A stretch of DNA of 64,000 nt from contig NZ_JBGCUS010000001.1 of NCBI RefSeq assembly GCF_041415945.1, positions 4,062,501 to 4,126,500 on the forward strand, given 5' to 3'. Shown here one piece after another: positions 26,664-36,896 of this stretch. The notes below the pieces were generated by a model. It made no database searches. It was not told the DNA's origin and saw only the letters and a program-made list of their open reading frames with translations. Source of the DNA: Ancylobacter sp. IITR112. Lineage in GTDB: Bacteria > Pseudomonadota > Alphaproteobacteria > Rhizobiales > Xanthobacteraceae. Each line of letters opens with the position of its first letter. Within the stretch, counting starts at the first letter, position 1. A program made the translations under genes and the position numbers.

Positions 26664-27818
26664 TCAGCCGCGCAGGCGCTTGGCGGCGTTCATCAGGTCG
26701 AGCGCCTTGTCGTAATCCGGCACGATGTCGTACTCGACCGAGCGCGCCATTTCCTCGTCCAGGCTGTCCCACTGGATGGCGTCGAGCTCGTCCTTGGTGA
26801 ACAGGTCGAAGCACGCCTTGCTGCCCATCTGCGCCACCGGGTTGAACGTGCCCTCGGCGAAGGCGACGGTGTGGGCGATGTCCGGCGCCTGCACATATTT
26901 CAGGAACTCGAGCGCCAGCGGCGACAGGTTCGGGTTGTTCACCGTCGAGGTGATCTCGATCCAGGCGATGCCGCCCTTGCCGCCGGGCAGCGGGCCCTTC
27001 AGCGGGGTGATGCCGCGCAGGTTCGGGTGGCCGTCGGCGCGGGCGGGGGAGACGGAATAGGTGCCGCCGGTCATGTGCAGGTCGATCTCGCCGGAGATCA
27101 GCGCCTGGTTCATCGAGGCGATGTCGCCGATCAGCTTGGCGCCCTTGAAGACGCGCTTGGCGGTTTCCTCGAACGTGGCGAACTCGTCCGGCGTGTGGGT
27201 CTTGAACGGGTCGATGCCGGCGATGATGAAGATGTTGAAGACGTTCCAGTCGTCGGATTCGAGAATGCCGTATTTGCCGGCCAGCGCGGGGTCGTTGAAC
27301 AGGTCCCAGCCGGTGTCTTCCGCCGTCTTGCGCGAGATCTTGTCGGTGTTGACGACATAGCTATACGGCCCGAAGCGCTGGGCCATGCCGATCAGCTCGG
27401 TGCCGCTGTCGCTCATCGCCCATTTATAGGGCGGCTTGAACATCGGCAGCATCTTGTCGAAATAGGGCTCGAACTCGGCCTTGGGCAGCGGCTTGATCAG
27501 CTTTTCGGGCAGCATCACCTTGCGTGCCCAGGGATTGTTGACGTTGATCAGGTCCCAGGTGTTGATCTCGCCGGCGCGCAGCCGGTTGATCATGGTGGGG
27601 TCGTTGGTCAGGCTTTCCGCCTTCACCGTCGCCCCGGTCTTGGAGCGGAACGGGTCGAGCACCTGGGCGGAGTTGTAGCCCTCCCAGCACAGGATGTTCA
27701 GCTCCTTCTCCCGCGCCGCGAACGCCTTGTTGGCGTTGAACAGCGGGCCGGCGGCGGCGAGCGCGCCAAGCCCCGCGCCCATGCCTTTCAGTAGCGACCG
27801 TCTCGAAATCTGCGCCAT
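26664..27818 (-). CDS. ABC substrate-binding protein, PotD/PotF-like
   Basis: 384 aa periplasmic binding protein of the spermidine/putrescine family. It has a Tat-type signal (ISRRSLLKG followed by a short hydrophobic stretch and NANKAFA). Family features are LNILCWEGYNSAQVLDPF near the mature N-terminus, GEINTWDLINVNNPWA and the mid-protein GKYGILESDDWN. The ATG at 27818 follows AGAGGGA; a longer start at 27878 would put the Tat motif too far inside. First gene of the seven-gene operon and divergent from the SDR at 28072. Confidence 0.9.
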   Translation of the reverse strand: MAQISRRSLLKGMGAGLGALAAAGPLFNANKAFAAREKELNILCWEGYNSAQVLDPFRSKTGATVKAESLTNDPTMINRLRAGEINTWDLINVNNPWARKVMLPEKLIKPLPKAEFEPYFDKMLPMFKPPYKWAMSDSGTELIGMAQRFGPYSYVVNTDKISRKTAEDTGWDLFNDPALAGKYGILESDDWNVFNIFIIAGIDPFKTHTPDEFATFEETAKRVFKGAKLIGDIASMNQALISGEIDLHMTGGTYSVSPARADGHPNLRGITPLKGPLPGGKGGIAWIEITSTVNNPNLSPLALEFLKYVQAPDIAHTVAFAEGTFNPVAQMGSKACFDLFTKDELDAIQWDSLDEEMARSVEYDIVPDYDKALDLMNAAKRLRG

Positions 27819-27935
27819 CTCGTAGTCCCTCTGGATTGTTGGCGCGGAACGTTGGGCGGCCGCGCATTTGGTCGCCACCCGGCCTATGGCGGATGTGGCG
27901 GATATGTTGGACTGTGTGTGATCCTAAACATCAGG

Positions 27936-27958
27936 TTTTGGGCTTTACAACACCAAAA
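27936..27958. promoter_or_regulatory. Candidate operator in a divergent promoter region
   Basis: TTTTGG (27936-27941) and CCAAAA (27953-27958) form a 6-11-6 dyad in the AT-richer gap between the binding-protein gene (start 27818) and the SDR gene (start 28072). It could serve the DeoR protein of this operon. The remaining 253-base gap shows no gene. Confidence 0.3.
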
Positions 27959-28071
27959 TTGCGGCTCACCCTGATGAAAAGGAGGGCAGCCTGTTTTGCA
28001 GGCATGTCTTCCGACGGCATTTTCATTTGCCGGATAATAAACACCAGAAAACCATCGGGAACAGCCGCATC

Positions 28072-28851
28072 ATGTTCATGTCGCTCGAAGGCAAGACCGT
28101 CATCGTCACCGGCGCCAGCAAGGGGATCGGGCGCGGCCTCGCGCTGCGTTTCGGCCAGGCCGGGCTCAACGTGCTGGTGGTCAGCCGCTCGCTCGCGGAG
28201 GCCGAGAAGGTCGCGGCGGAAATCGGGCCCCACGCTTCCGCCTTCGCCGCCGATGTCACCAAGGCCGAGGACATGGCGGCGATGGCGGCGACCGCGGTGG
28301 AGCGCTACGGCGCCATCGACGTGCTGTGCGCCAATGCCGGCATCTTCCCCGCCGCCAAGCTCGGCGACATGACGGGCGAGGATTTCGACCATGTCATGGG
28401 CACCAATCTCAAGGGCACCTTCCTCTCCGTCTCCGCCGTGCTGCCGGCGATGAAGGCGGCGAAGAAGGGCCGCATCATCATCACCTCCTCCATCACCGGC
28501 CCGATCACCGGCTTTCCCGGCTGGACCCATTACGGCGCCTCCAAGGCCGGTCAGATGGGCTTCATGCGTACGGCGGCGATCGAGCTGGCGCCGTGGAACA
28601 TCACGGTCAACGCCGTCATGCCCGGCAACATCCTCACCGAGGGCATGGAAGGCATGGGCGAAGCCTATATCGCCTCCACCGCCGCCTGCGTGCCGATGAA
28701 GAAGCTCGGCAGCGTGTTCGACATCGCCAATGCGGCGCTGTTCTTCGCCAGCGAGGAAGCCGGCTACATCACCGGCCAGGGCATGGTGATCGACGGCGGC
28801 CAGGTGCTGCCGGAATCGCCGATGGCGCTGGACGAGATGGGCGCGCCCTGA
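28072..28851 (+). CDS. SDR-family oxidoreductase (FabG-like)
   Basis: 259 aa short-chain dehydrogenase/reductase. TGASKGIG cofactor motif (about 13-20), NAGIF, catalytic Ser in ITSSITGP, and YGASKAGQMGF with catalytic Tyr and Lys; the C-terminus has YITGQGMVIDGGQ. Start ATG at 28072 or 28078; a TTG at 28027 is less likely. It is divergent from the amino-alcohol operon and may reduce or oxidise a semialdehyde product of the PLP lyase, though that link is only by position. Confidence 0.88.
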   Translation: MFMSLEGKTVIVTGASKGIGRGLALRFGQAGLNVLVVSRSLAEAEKVAAEIGPHASAFAADVTKAEDMAAMAATAVERYGAIDVLCANAGIFPAAKLGDMTGEDFDHVMGTNLKGTFLSVSAVLPAMKAAKKGRIIITSSITGPITGFPGWTHYGASKAGQMGFMRTAAIELAPWNITVNAVMPGNILTEGMEGMGEAYIASTAACVPMKKLGSVFDIANAALFFASEEAGYITGQGMVIDGGQVLPESPMALDEMGAP

Positions 28852-28860
28852 CGCGCGCGG

Positions 28861-28934
28861 CCCCGGTTCGCGTGGAGAAGCGCGACAAAACCAGGAAAGA
28901 GATCATGTCACTGTTTCCGTGGAACAGTGACATG
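28861..28934. terminator. Dispersed intergenic repeat ending in a bidirectional terminator-like hairpin
   Basis: The stem CATGTCACTGTT (28904-28915) / AACAGTGACATG (28923-28934) is a perfect 12-pair hairpin with a 7-base loop between convergent SDR and porin genes. The preceding segment (CCGGTTCGCGTGGAGAAGCG and GCGACAAAACCAGGAA) is closely related to 63829-63860 near the other end of the window, so this is a copy of a dispersed rhizobial-type intergenic element. Confidence 0.7.
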
Positions 28935-28936
28935 CA

Positions 28937-30289
28937 TCAGAAGGTGGCGGCGAACATCAGCATGAATTCGCTCGCCGCCTGCGCGGCCAGCGCCGGCCCC
29001 GGCGTGCCGGGGCGGAAATCGTCGGCCTGATAGAGATTATAGTCATATTGCAGCGTGACGGCGAACGGCCCCGCCGGCGTCCATGTCAGGTTGGCGCCGA
29101 CATTCCAGTTGCCGATGCCGCTGGTGCCATAGCTGATCTGCGCCAGCCTGTCGTCGATGTCGAAGCGGCCATAGCCGCCGAAGACCGCCGAGTTCCAGCG
29201 CGCGTTCCAATTGTGCAGATATTGCCCGACCGCGCTCCAGCCGCGTACCCGAACGAGCGAGCCGTCGCGCCGCCGGAAGGCGTCGGGCGCGGAAAAACGG
29301 CCGCTGGGGTCGATCAGCCCGAGATAGGAGGTCGCCCCGTCGGCATAGGCGGCCTGCAGATAGAGCGTGTCGCCGGTACCCAGCATGGGCAGGTTGACCA
29401 TCACCCCGGCCTGCAGCGCGTAGCCCCATTCATCGGTCGACGCGCCGGTCCGCTCGCTCGCCGGCGCCTGCGCGATCTGGTGCAGCGCACCGGAAAGCTG
29501 GAAATTCCCCCAGTCGCCGCTCTGGCCGAAGGTGGCGACGAATTCCGGCCAGCGGGCCGCCCCGCCGGGGTCCGTGGCGTCGTCGGCGGCGATCTCCGCG
29601 CCGCTCGCCACGACCGGCAATATGCCATTGTCGCGCTGGGCCGAGCCTTCCAGCGAGAACTGGGCGACGAAGCCCTCCGCCAGTCGCCAGCTATAGCCAA
29701 GCACCGGCAGTTGCGTCTGGTCGCCGATGGTCGCCGGGTCGGTGCCCATGACATTGGCATTGGCGTAGAAGTCGAAGAAGGACTGGAGATAGCCGAAGGT
29801 GAAGCCGGCGAACTCGATATGGATGTCGTAGGGGTCGAACCGCGCCCCGTCCGTCACGGTCTCGCCCCAGGGCTCGGCGGTGCGCCAGATGATCCGCAGG
29901 TCGGTATAGGAACGCAGCGTGCCATAGTCGGTCTGCGTCCGCGCGTCCGTCAGCAGCCCGAAGGTCGACACCCAGTAGGAGCGCGCATTGGCGGCGGGGT
30001 AGTTGGTGTAGCTGTTGGCATAGGTCTCGTTCCAGAGATAGCCGCCGAGGCGCAGGCAGGTGTCGGTGTCGGGGCTGTAGAAAAAGCCCGGCCCCTCCGC
30101 CAGGCAGCGGCGCATATGGCGCGCCGATTCGGGCGTCGGTAGTTCCGCCGCCCCCGCACCTCCGCCGCCGAGCAGCACCAGCAGCAGGGCGCCCGCCGCC
30201 CGGCGCCGCCATGGCTTTCCGCCGTCCGCGGGGCGGTGCGTCGCTCTCCTGAAGGGCCGGCCTGCGGCTTTTGCTGGTTCACAGCGCAT
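28937..30289 (-). CDS. Outer-membrane porin, rhizobial Omp2b type
   Basis: 450 aa. A basic N-terminus and hydrophobic stretch (about 30-47, ending GAGAAEL) form the signal region, longer than usual. The mature part starts with a CL..Cl-type loop (RRCLAEGPGFFYSPDTDTCLRLGGYLWNETY), the mark of Brucella/rhizobial Omp2b porins, followed by alternating aromatic beta-strand segments and the C-terminal Phe needed for outer-membrane assembly. It should form a 16-stranded trimeric general porin. The ATG at 30289 is the only start before the signal region. Divergent from nadE with just 43 bases between. Confidence 0.88.
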   Translation of the reverse strand: MRCEPAKAAGRPFRRATHRPADGGKPWRRRAAGALLLVLLGGGGAGAAELPTPESARHMRRCLAEGPGFFYSPDTDTCLRLGGYLWNETYANSYTNYPAANARSYWVSTFGLLTDARTQTDYGTLRSYTDLRIIWRTAEPWGETVTDGARFDPYDIHIEFAGFTFGYLQSFFDFYANANVMGTDPATIGDQTQLPVLGYSWRLAEGFVAQFSLEGSAQRDNGILPVVASGAEIAADDATDPGGAARWPEFVATFGQSGDWGNFQLSGALHQIAQAPASERTGASTDEWGYALQAGVMVNLPMLGTGDTLYLQAAYADGATSYLGLIDPSGRFSAPDAFRRRDGSLVRVRGWSAVGQYLHNWNARWNSAVFGGYGRFDIDDRLAQISYGTSGIGNWNVGANLTWTPAGPFAVTLQYDYNLYQADDFRPGTPGPALAAQAASEFMLMFAATF

Positions 30290-30332
30290 GAGGCGTTAAA
30301 TATCAGCGGATTATTGCATTGGTGAGGGCGTA

Positions 30333-32372
<2,040 letters not shown>

Positions 32373-32426
32373 AGCGCTACCCGCCGCAATGAGGAGCCGC
32401 GCGGCCGGCCGCGCGGGCGTGACCGA

Positions 32427-33173
32427 ATGACTGACGACACCACCCCGCACAGCTACCGCCTCGCCGCGCTCGACCAGGACTTCATCCTCGGCGATTCCAT
32501 GCGCGGCGTGCGTTTCCTGCTCGAATATGCCAAGCCGGAGGAGGAGCTGCGGCGCTGGCGCATCCGCTCCACCCTCGTCGTGTTCGGCTCCGCCCGCGTG
32601 CGTGCGGACGGTCCCGGCCGCCAGCCCTTCCTTTACGAGCAGGCGCGCGCCTTCGGGCGGATCGCCTCGCAGCGCGGCGGCGCGCTCGATGTGTCGGAAG
32701 GCGGCTACCGCGACAATGTCATCGCCACCGGCGGCGGGCCGGGCATCATGGAAGCCGCCAATCGCGGCGCCTATGACGTGGCCGCGCCCAGCATCGGCTT
32801 CAACATCTCGCTGCCGCATGAGCAGGTGCCCAACCCCTACACCACACCCCAGCTCACCTTCCGCTTCCATTATTTTGCGATGCGCAAGATGCACCTCGCC
32901 ATGCGCGCCCATGCGCTGGTGGTGTTTCCCGGCGGCTTCGGCACGCTGGACGAGCTGTTCGAAATCCTCAACCTGCAGATCACCGGCAAGGCGCCGGCCG
33001 CCGCCGTGGTGCTGTTCGATGAAGCCTATTGGCGCGCGGTGGTCAATTTTCAGGTGCTGGTCGACAATGGCATGGTGAGCGCGGAAGAAGTCGCCAGCCT
33101 GCGCTTCGCCGATACCGCCGAGGATATCTGGGCCCAGCTCGTCGCCGGCGGGCTGAAGCGTCCCGCGCGCTGA
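32427..33173 (+). CDS. LOG family protein (predicted nucleotide 5'-monophosphate nucleosidase)
   Basis: 248 aa LOG/TIGR00730-type protein, often mislabelled lysine decarboxylase. The Rossmann motif GGGPGIMEAANRGA and the LOG signature PGGFGTLDELFE are both clear. Family members such as cytokinin-activating LOG cleave N6-modified AMP, and bacterial relatives hydrolyse nucleoside monophosphates. An N-terminal extension of about 50 residues precedes the core. Placement after nadE suggests a nucleotide-salvage role, but that is inference. Confidence 0.9.
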   Translation: MTDDTTPHSYRLAALDQDFILGDSMRGVRFLLEYAKPEEELRRWRIRSTLVVFGSARVRADGPGRQPFLYEQARAFGRIASQRGGALDVSEGGYRDNVIATGGGPGIMEAANRGAYDVAAPSIGFNISLPHEQVPNPYTTPQLTFRFHYFAMRKMHLAMRAHALVVFPGGFGTLDELFEILNLQITGKAPAAAVVLFDEAYWRAVVNFQVLVDNGMVSAEEVASLRFADTAEDIWAQLVAGGLKRPAR

Positions 33174-33183
33174 CCGGGCGATC

Positions 33184-34248
33184 TCAGGCGCGGGCGGCGA
33201 TCCATGCGGCGATGCGCGGCCATACCTCCCGGTGCGCCCGCCGCCCGGCGAGGATGGCGAGGTGCTGCAGCCCGACGCCGATCTCGGCGGGGTGCTCGAT
33301 GATCTCGGTGCTGCCCGGCGCCATCCGGGCGAAGAATGGCGCCACAGCGGCGCGCGGGCCGATCTCGTCGCCGGCGCTCACCGCCGCCAGCGCCGGCAGG
33401 CGCAGCGTGTCCGGCCCGACGCGGCGCTCGCCCAGCATCAGCCGCCCGGCGGTGAAACGGTCTTCGCGGTAGAGCCATTCCACCATCTCATGCACGAGCC
33501 GGCCGGCGAGCGGCACCTCGTCCAGCGCCCAGCGGGTGATGCGCAGATGCAGATCGAGCGCCGCCGGGTCGGCCAGGCTCAGCGTGCCGTCCAGCCAGCG
33601 GTTCCAGACGAAGGTGCCGGGCGCGAGCAGGGCGCAGGACTGCGCCAGCAGCCCGCCGGGCAGAAGGCCGTCTTCTGGCGTGCGGTCTTCCCGCGCCGCC
33701 ACCGCATCGCGAAAGGCGCTGGAGCCGGGACCGAAGCTCAGCGGCGCGGCCAGCAGCACCAGCGCGCGGAAATGCGCCGGTTCCAGCGCCGCCGCCAGCG
33801 CCGCCAGCGTGCCGCCGAGCGAATGGCCGAGCACCACCGGCGCCTGTCCGGTCCGCGCCGTCACCTCCCCGGCCGCAGCGAGCAGGGCGGCGGCATAATC
33901 CTCCAGCCCGTGAGGGATGCCGCCTTCCACCGGCGGGCACCACTCGGTGAGAAACACATCCATGCCGCGATCGAGGCCGACCCGCACCACGCTGAGCTTC
34001 GTCGTCAGGTCCCAGATAGAGGGGCGCTTGATCGGGGCGGGCACCATCAGCACCGCCGGGCCCTGCGGTGCGGCCCGGCGCCGATAGTGGCGCAGCCGCA
34101 GCAGCGGCATCTCGGCGGCGATGTCATAGGGCTGCCCGGCGACGCCATAGCCGAGGAGGTCGAGCGTGCCGGCCTGCGCCTGCTGCCAGTTCCGCTGCGC
34201 CGCCTGCGCGAGGGCGAGCGGATGGGGGAACGGCGCGTCCGGCCACAT
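33184..34248 (-). CDS. Alpha/beta-fold hydrolase, PhaC-like
   Basis: 354 aa. Nucleophile elbow GHSLGG near residue 140 (G-x-S-x-G), preceded by VLMVPAPIKRPSIWDL and followed late by GVGLQHLAIL, which holds the likely catalytic His. The long N-terminal region and VFLTEW resemble the catalytic part of PHA synthases and related esterases, but the synthase Cys is a Ser here, so a hydrolase is more likely. Good ribosome binding site GAGGAGG before the ATG at 34248; longer frames upstream lack family sequence. It is 83 bases downstream of the PfkB gene and convergent with LOG. Confidence 0.8.
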   Translation of the reverse strand: MWPDAPFPHPLALAQAAQRNWQQAQAGTLDLLGYGVAGQPYDIAAEMPLLRLRHYRRRAAPQGPAVLMVPAPIKRPSIWDLTTKLSVVRVGLDRGMDVFLTEWCPPVEGGIPHGLEDYAAALLAAAGEVTARTGQAPVVLGHSLGGTLAALAAALEPAHFRALVLLAAPLSFGPGSSAFRDAVAAREDRTPEDGLLPGGLLAQSCALLAPGTFVWNRWLDGTLSLADPAALDLHLRITRWALDEVPLAGRLVHEMVEWLYREDRFTAGRLMLGERRVGPDTLRLPALAAVSAGDEIGPRAAVAPFFARMAPGSTEIIEHPAEIGVGLQHLAILAGRRAHREVWPRIAAWIAARA

Positions 34249-34331
34249 GGCGTCCTCCTCGGGCCGGACGCTCAAGCCGCGCCCGGCAGCCAGCAGCCTA
34301 GCACAGGGCCGGCCCGCCACTTTGACGCGGG

Positions 34332-35189
34332 TCAGCCGGCCGCGGTGACAAGCGTGGCGAGCGGCAGCGGCGGCGCCCGCTCGAATCCCGGCGCGCCGGC
34401 GAGCAGCCGCCCGGCGATCTCGATGCCGCGCCGCGCCGCCACCGGGGCCGGGCCGCCGGCAAGCAAGCCGTCGACGAAGCCGGCGGCGAAGGCGTCGCCG
34501 GCCCCGGTCGTCTCCGTGGGGGCGGCGAGCGGCGGCACCGGCAGCGAACTCCGCCCTTCCGCCTCGCACAGCAGCACCGGCCCGGCGCCCTGCGTCACCA
34601 CCAGCAAGCGGAGGTCGTCGCCGCCGATCACCCGTGCCTGTTGATAGGCATCCGCCCCGGTGAACAGCGCATGGTCGGCGCTGGAGGCGATGAGCGCCTG
34701 CGCCGGGCGGCGCTCGCCGCGCTCCAGCGGCACCTGCGCCACCACGGGCAGGCGCGCCGCCAGCGCGTCGAGAATTCCGGGCGCGGCGCGGCGGACATTG
34801 ACATAGGCGATGTCGGCCTCCAGCGCCGGCAGGCTGGTGAGCCGTCGCGCCTCCGTGCCGGCCGGCGCGATGATGGTGCGCTCCCCCTCCGGCCCGACGA
34901 GAATATCGAGCGGGACGGTGGGTGCGTCGGTCTCGCGCAAGGCGCGCAGGTCGAACCCCATCGCCTCAAGCCGGGTCCGGCAGGCGCGGCCGGCGGCATC
35001 GGTGGAGAGCGTCGCCACCAGCGTCACGCGGTGGCCGAGCGCGCGCAGCGCCGCGCCGGTGTTGAAGCCGCCGCCGCCGCAGCGCAGCGTCACCTCGCCC
35101 CGCGTGATCCGCTCGCCCGCCTTCAGCGGCGCGTCGAGCGGCCAGAGGCGATCGACATTGACGCTTCCGACCACCAGCACATGGCCCAT
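34332..35189 (-). CDS. PfkB-family carbohydrate/nucleoside kinase
   Basis: 285 aa ribokinase-like sugar kinase. N-terminal GSVNVDRL and the RCGGGGFNTGAALRALG phosphate-binding region are typical; the C-terminal TETTGAGDAFAAGFVDGLL contains GAGD with the catalytic Asp. Substrate unknown (a sugar or nucleoside). Two-gene unit with the alpha/beta hydrolase downstream; divergent from the FAH-family gene across a short tandem-repeat tract. Confidence 0.9.
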   Translation of the reverse strand: MGHVLVVGSVNVDRLWPLDAPLKAGERITRGEVTLRCGGGGFNTGAALRALGHRVTLVATLSTDAAGRACRTRLEAMGFDLRALRETDAPTVPLDILVGPEGERTIIAPAGTEARRLTSLPALEADIAYVNVRRAAPGILDALAARLPVVAQVPLERGERRPAQALIASSADHALFTGADAYQQARVIGGDDLRLLVVTQGAGPVLLCEAEGRSSLPVPPLAAPTETTGAGDAFAAGFVDGLLAGGPAPVAARRGIEIAGRLLAGAPGFERAPPLPLATLVTAAG

Positions 35190-35265
35190 GGCGTCTCCCC
35201 CGGCTTGGCCCTGGCGCGCGGGCCATGCGCCGAGCGATAGGGGCGGGCGCGTGCTTTGGCAAGCC

Positions 35266-35352
35266 GGCCTCGTTTCCCCCGGGCGTCGTTCCCCCGGCGT
35301 CGTTCCCCCGGCCTCGTTTCCCCAGGGCGTCGTTTCCCCGGCGTGGTTTCCC
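35266..35352. repeat. Imperfect short tandem repeat, six units of 13-15 bp
   Basis: Six units on the pattern GGC(C/G)TCGTT(T/C)CCCC follow one another at 35266, 35281, 35296, 35310, 35325 and 35340. It lies upstream of the FAH-family start and after the divergent PfkB start, in non-coding DNA. Units differ by one or two bases, so the tract has drifted. It is likely prone to copy-number change. Confidence 0.8.
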
Positions 35353-35441
35353 GGCCTCGACGCCGCCGGGCTTTGCCGCTACGTCTTGAGCCGGCCCGGC
35401 AGGGCGGCGTCGTGGTGTCGGCGGTGAGGGAGACAGGTGCG

Positions 35442-36287
35442 ATGAAGCTGGTGCGTTACGGAGAGAGCGGGCGCGAGAAGCCCGGCCTGATCGACACGGA
35501 GGGCGGGCTGCGCGATCTCTCCGCGCTGGTGGCCGACATTGAGGGCAAGATGCTGGTGCCGGAAAGCCTTGCCCGGCTGCGCGATATCGACATTGGCGAC
35601 CTCCGGGTGGTGGAAGGCGCGCCGCGCCTTGGCCCCTGCGTCGGCGCGGTCGGCAAGTTCGTCTGCATCGGCCTCAACTATTCCGACCATGCGCAAGAGG
35701 CCGGCATGCCCCTTCCCGAGGAGCCGGTGATCTTTCTCAAGCCCACGAGCTGCATTGTCGGACCCAATGACGATGTCGAAATCCCGCGCGGCGCCAGCAA
35801 GGTCGATTGGGAAATCGAGCTTGGCATCGTCATCGGAAAGCCGGCTAAGTATGTAGCGGTGGACGAGGCCTATGACCACGTTGCCGGGTACTGCATCGTC
35901 AATGACGTGTCGGAGCGCTCTTTCCAGCTTGAGCGCGGCGGGACCTGGGACAAGGGCAAGGGCTGCGACACTTTCGGCCCGATCGGCCCCTGGCTGGTGA
36001 CGCGCGACGAGATCCCCGATCCGCAGGCGCTCGACATGTGGCTGGAGGTGGACGGGGTGCGCCGCCAGTCCGGCTCCACCCGCACCATGATCTTCGACGT
36101 GCCGACGCTGGTGTCCTATGTCAGCCAGTTCATGAGCCTGCAGCCGGGCGATATCATTTCCACCGGCACGCCGCCGGGCGTCGGGCTCGGCATGAAGCCG
36201 CCGGTCTATCTCGCTCCCGGCCAGACCATGCACCTTGCCATTTCCGGGCTTGGCGAGCAGCGCCAAAGGGTGGTCGCGGCGGGTTGA
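35442..36287 (+). CDS. Fumarylacetoacetate hydrolase (FAH) family protein
   Basis: 281 aa FAH-fold metal enzyme. N-terminal small domain then the FAH core from GLNYSDHAQEAG; metal ligands in DWEIELG (E-x-E) and the Asp of NDVSERS, plus STGTPPGVGLG near the end. Length and motifs match the group of ureidoglycolate lyase, 2,4-diketo-3-deoxy-L-fuconate hydrolase and acylpyruvate hydrolases. The ATG at 35442 is at the family start; the upstream open frame covers the tandem repeat and is not coding. Substrate unknown. Confidence 0.9.
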   Translation: MKLVRYGESGREKPGLIDTEGGLRDLSALVADIEGKMLVPESLARLRDIDIGDLRVVEGAPRLGPCVGAVGKFVCIGLNYSDHAQEAGMPLPEEPVIFLKPTSCIVGPNDDVEIPRGASKVDWEIELGIVIGKPAKYVAVDEAYDHVAGYCIVNDVSERSFQLERGGTWDKGKGCDTFGPIGPWLVTRDEIPDPQALDMWLEVDGVRRQSGSTRTMIFDVPTLVSYVSQFMSLQPGDIISTGTPPGVGLGMKPPVYLAPGQTMHLAISGLGEQRQRVVAAG

Positions 36288-36382
36288 AGCCGGCTCGGTT
36301 GCGGCAGATCAAGGCGCCCGGCGCGCGCCTGTGCTGAGCTTCGCCCGTTCACGTCCGCCCGTGGTCGACGTGGGAGGGTGCC

Positions 36383-36625
36383 ATGCCGAATGCCGAGCTG
36401 AAACGCCGCCTGCGCGATGCCGTGGAGCGCGTTCTGAGGGACGCCGAGGTCGAGGTCGGTATCTGCCGCGACAAGCGCATCATCACCCTGACCGGGCGGG
36501 TGCCGACGCGCGGCCTGCAGATCAGCATCGAGGATGCCGTCGGCCGCCTCGCCGGCGATTTCACCGTCGTCAACCAGGTGAAGGTCGAGCCGCCGCCGGG
36601 CCAGCGGATCGTGCGCCTGCATTAG
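36383..36625 (+). CDS. Small BON-domain-like protein
   Basis: 80 aa. A single BON-like unit: an amphipathic N-terminal helix (LKRRLRDAVERVL), a strand EVEVGICRDKRIITLTGRV with the typical V-x-L-x-G-x-V, a helix with AVGRLAGDFTVVN and the closing strand VVNQVKVE. BON domains are thought to bind phospholipid or act in envelope stress. No signal peptide, so cytosolic here. GGGAGGG precedes the ATG. Stand-alone gene 95 bases after the FAH gene; GCGCCTTT / AAAGGCGC (about 36626-36675) downstream could end its transcript. Confidence 0.75.
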   Translation: MPNAELKRRLRDAVERVLRDAEVEVGICRDKRIITLTGRVPTRGLQISIEDAVGRLAGDFTVVNQVKVEPPPGQRIVRLH

Positions 36626-36896
36626 CGCCTTTTCGGGCGACGCCGGCTGTGCGTCGCGCGGCGGAAAGGCGCCGTGGCCGAAGCCTGTCGCTGTTCCGCT
36701 GAGTCGCTCTTCGGGCGAACGGGGTCCTGTCGGGGCTCCGTCGCATCGGGACCGCGCGCCCCGGCCGCGCGCGGGGCAGCCGCCCCGCTGCCGGCGCCCG
36801 CCCCCTGACGCGCCGGGCGCGTGACCGCTTTATCCACCTTCCCGTCTTCACTATTCTGGCACGAGGTCCCGCAGAGGACCCTGCGGGAGGCAGACC

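Noticed and set aside
36626..36896. Cobalamin riboswitch upstream of the B12-dependent dehydratase
   Set aside because: I searched by eye for the B12-box and its stems and saw only GC hairpins; B12 riboswitches mainly control synthesis and transport genes anyway.
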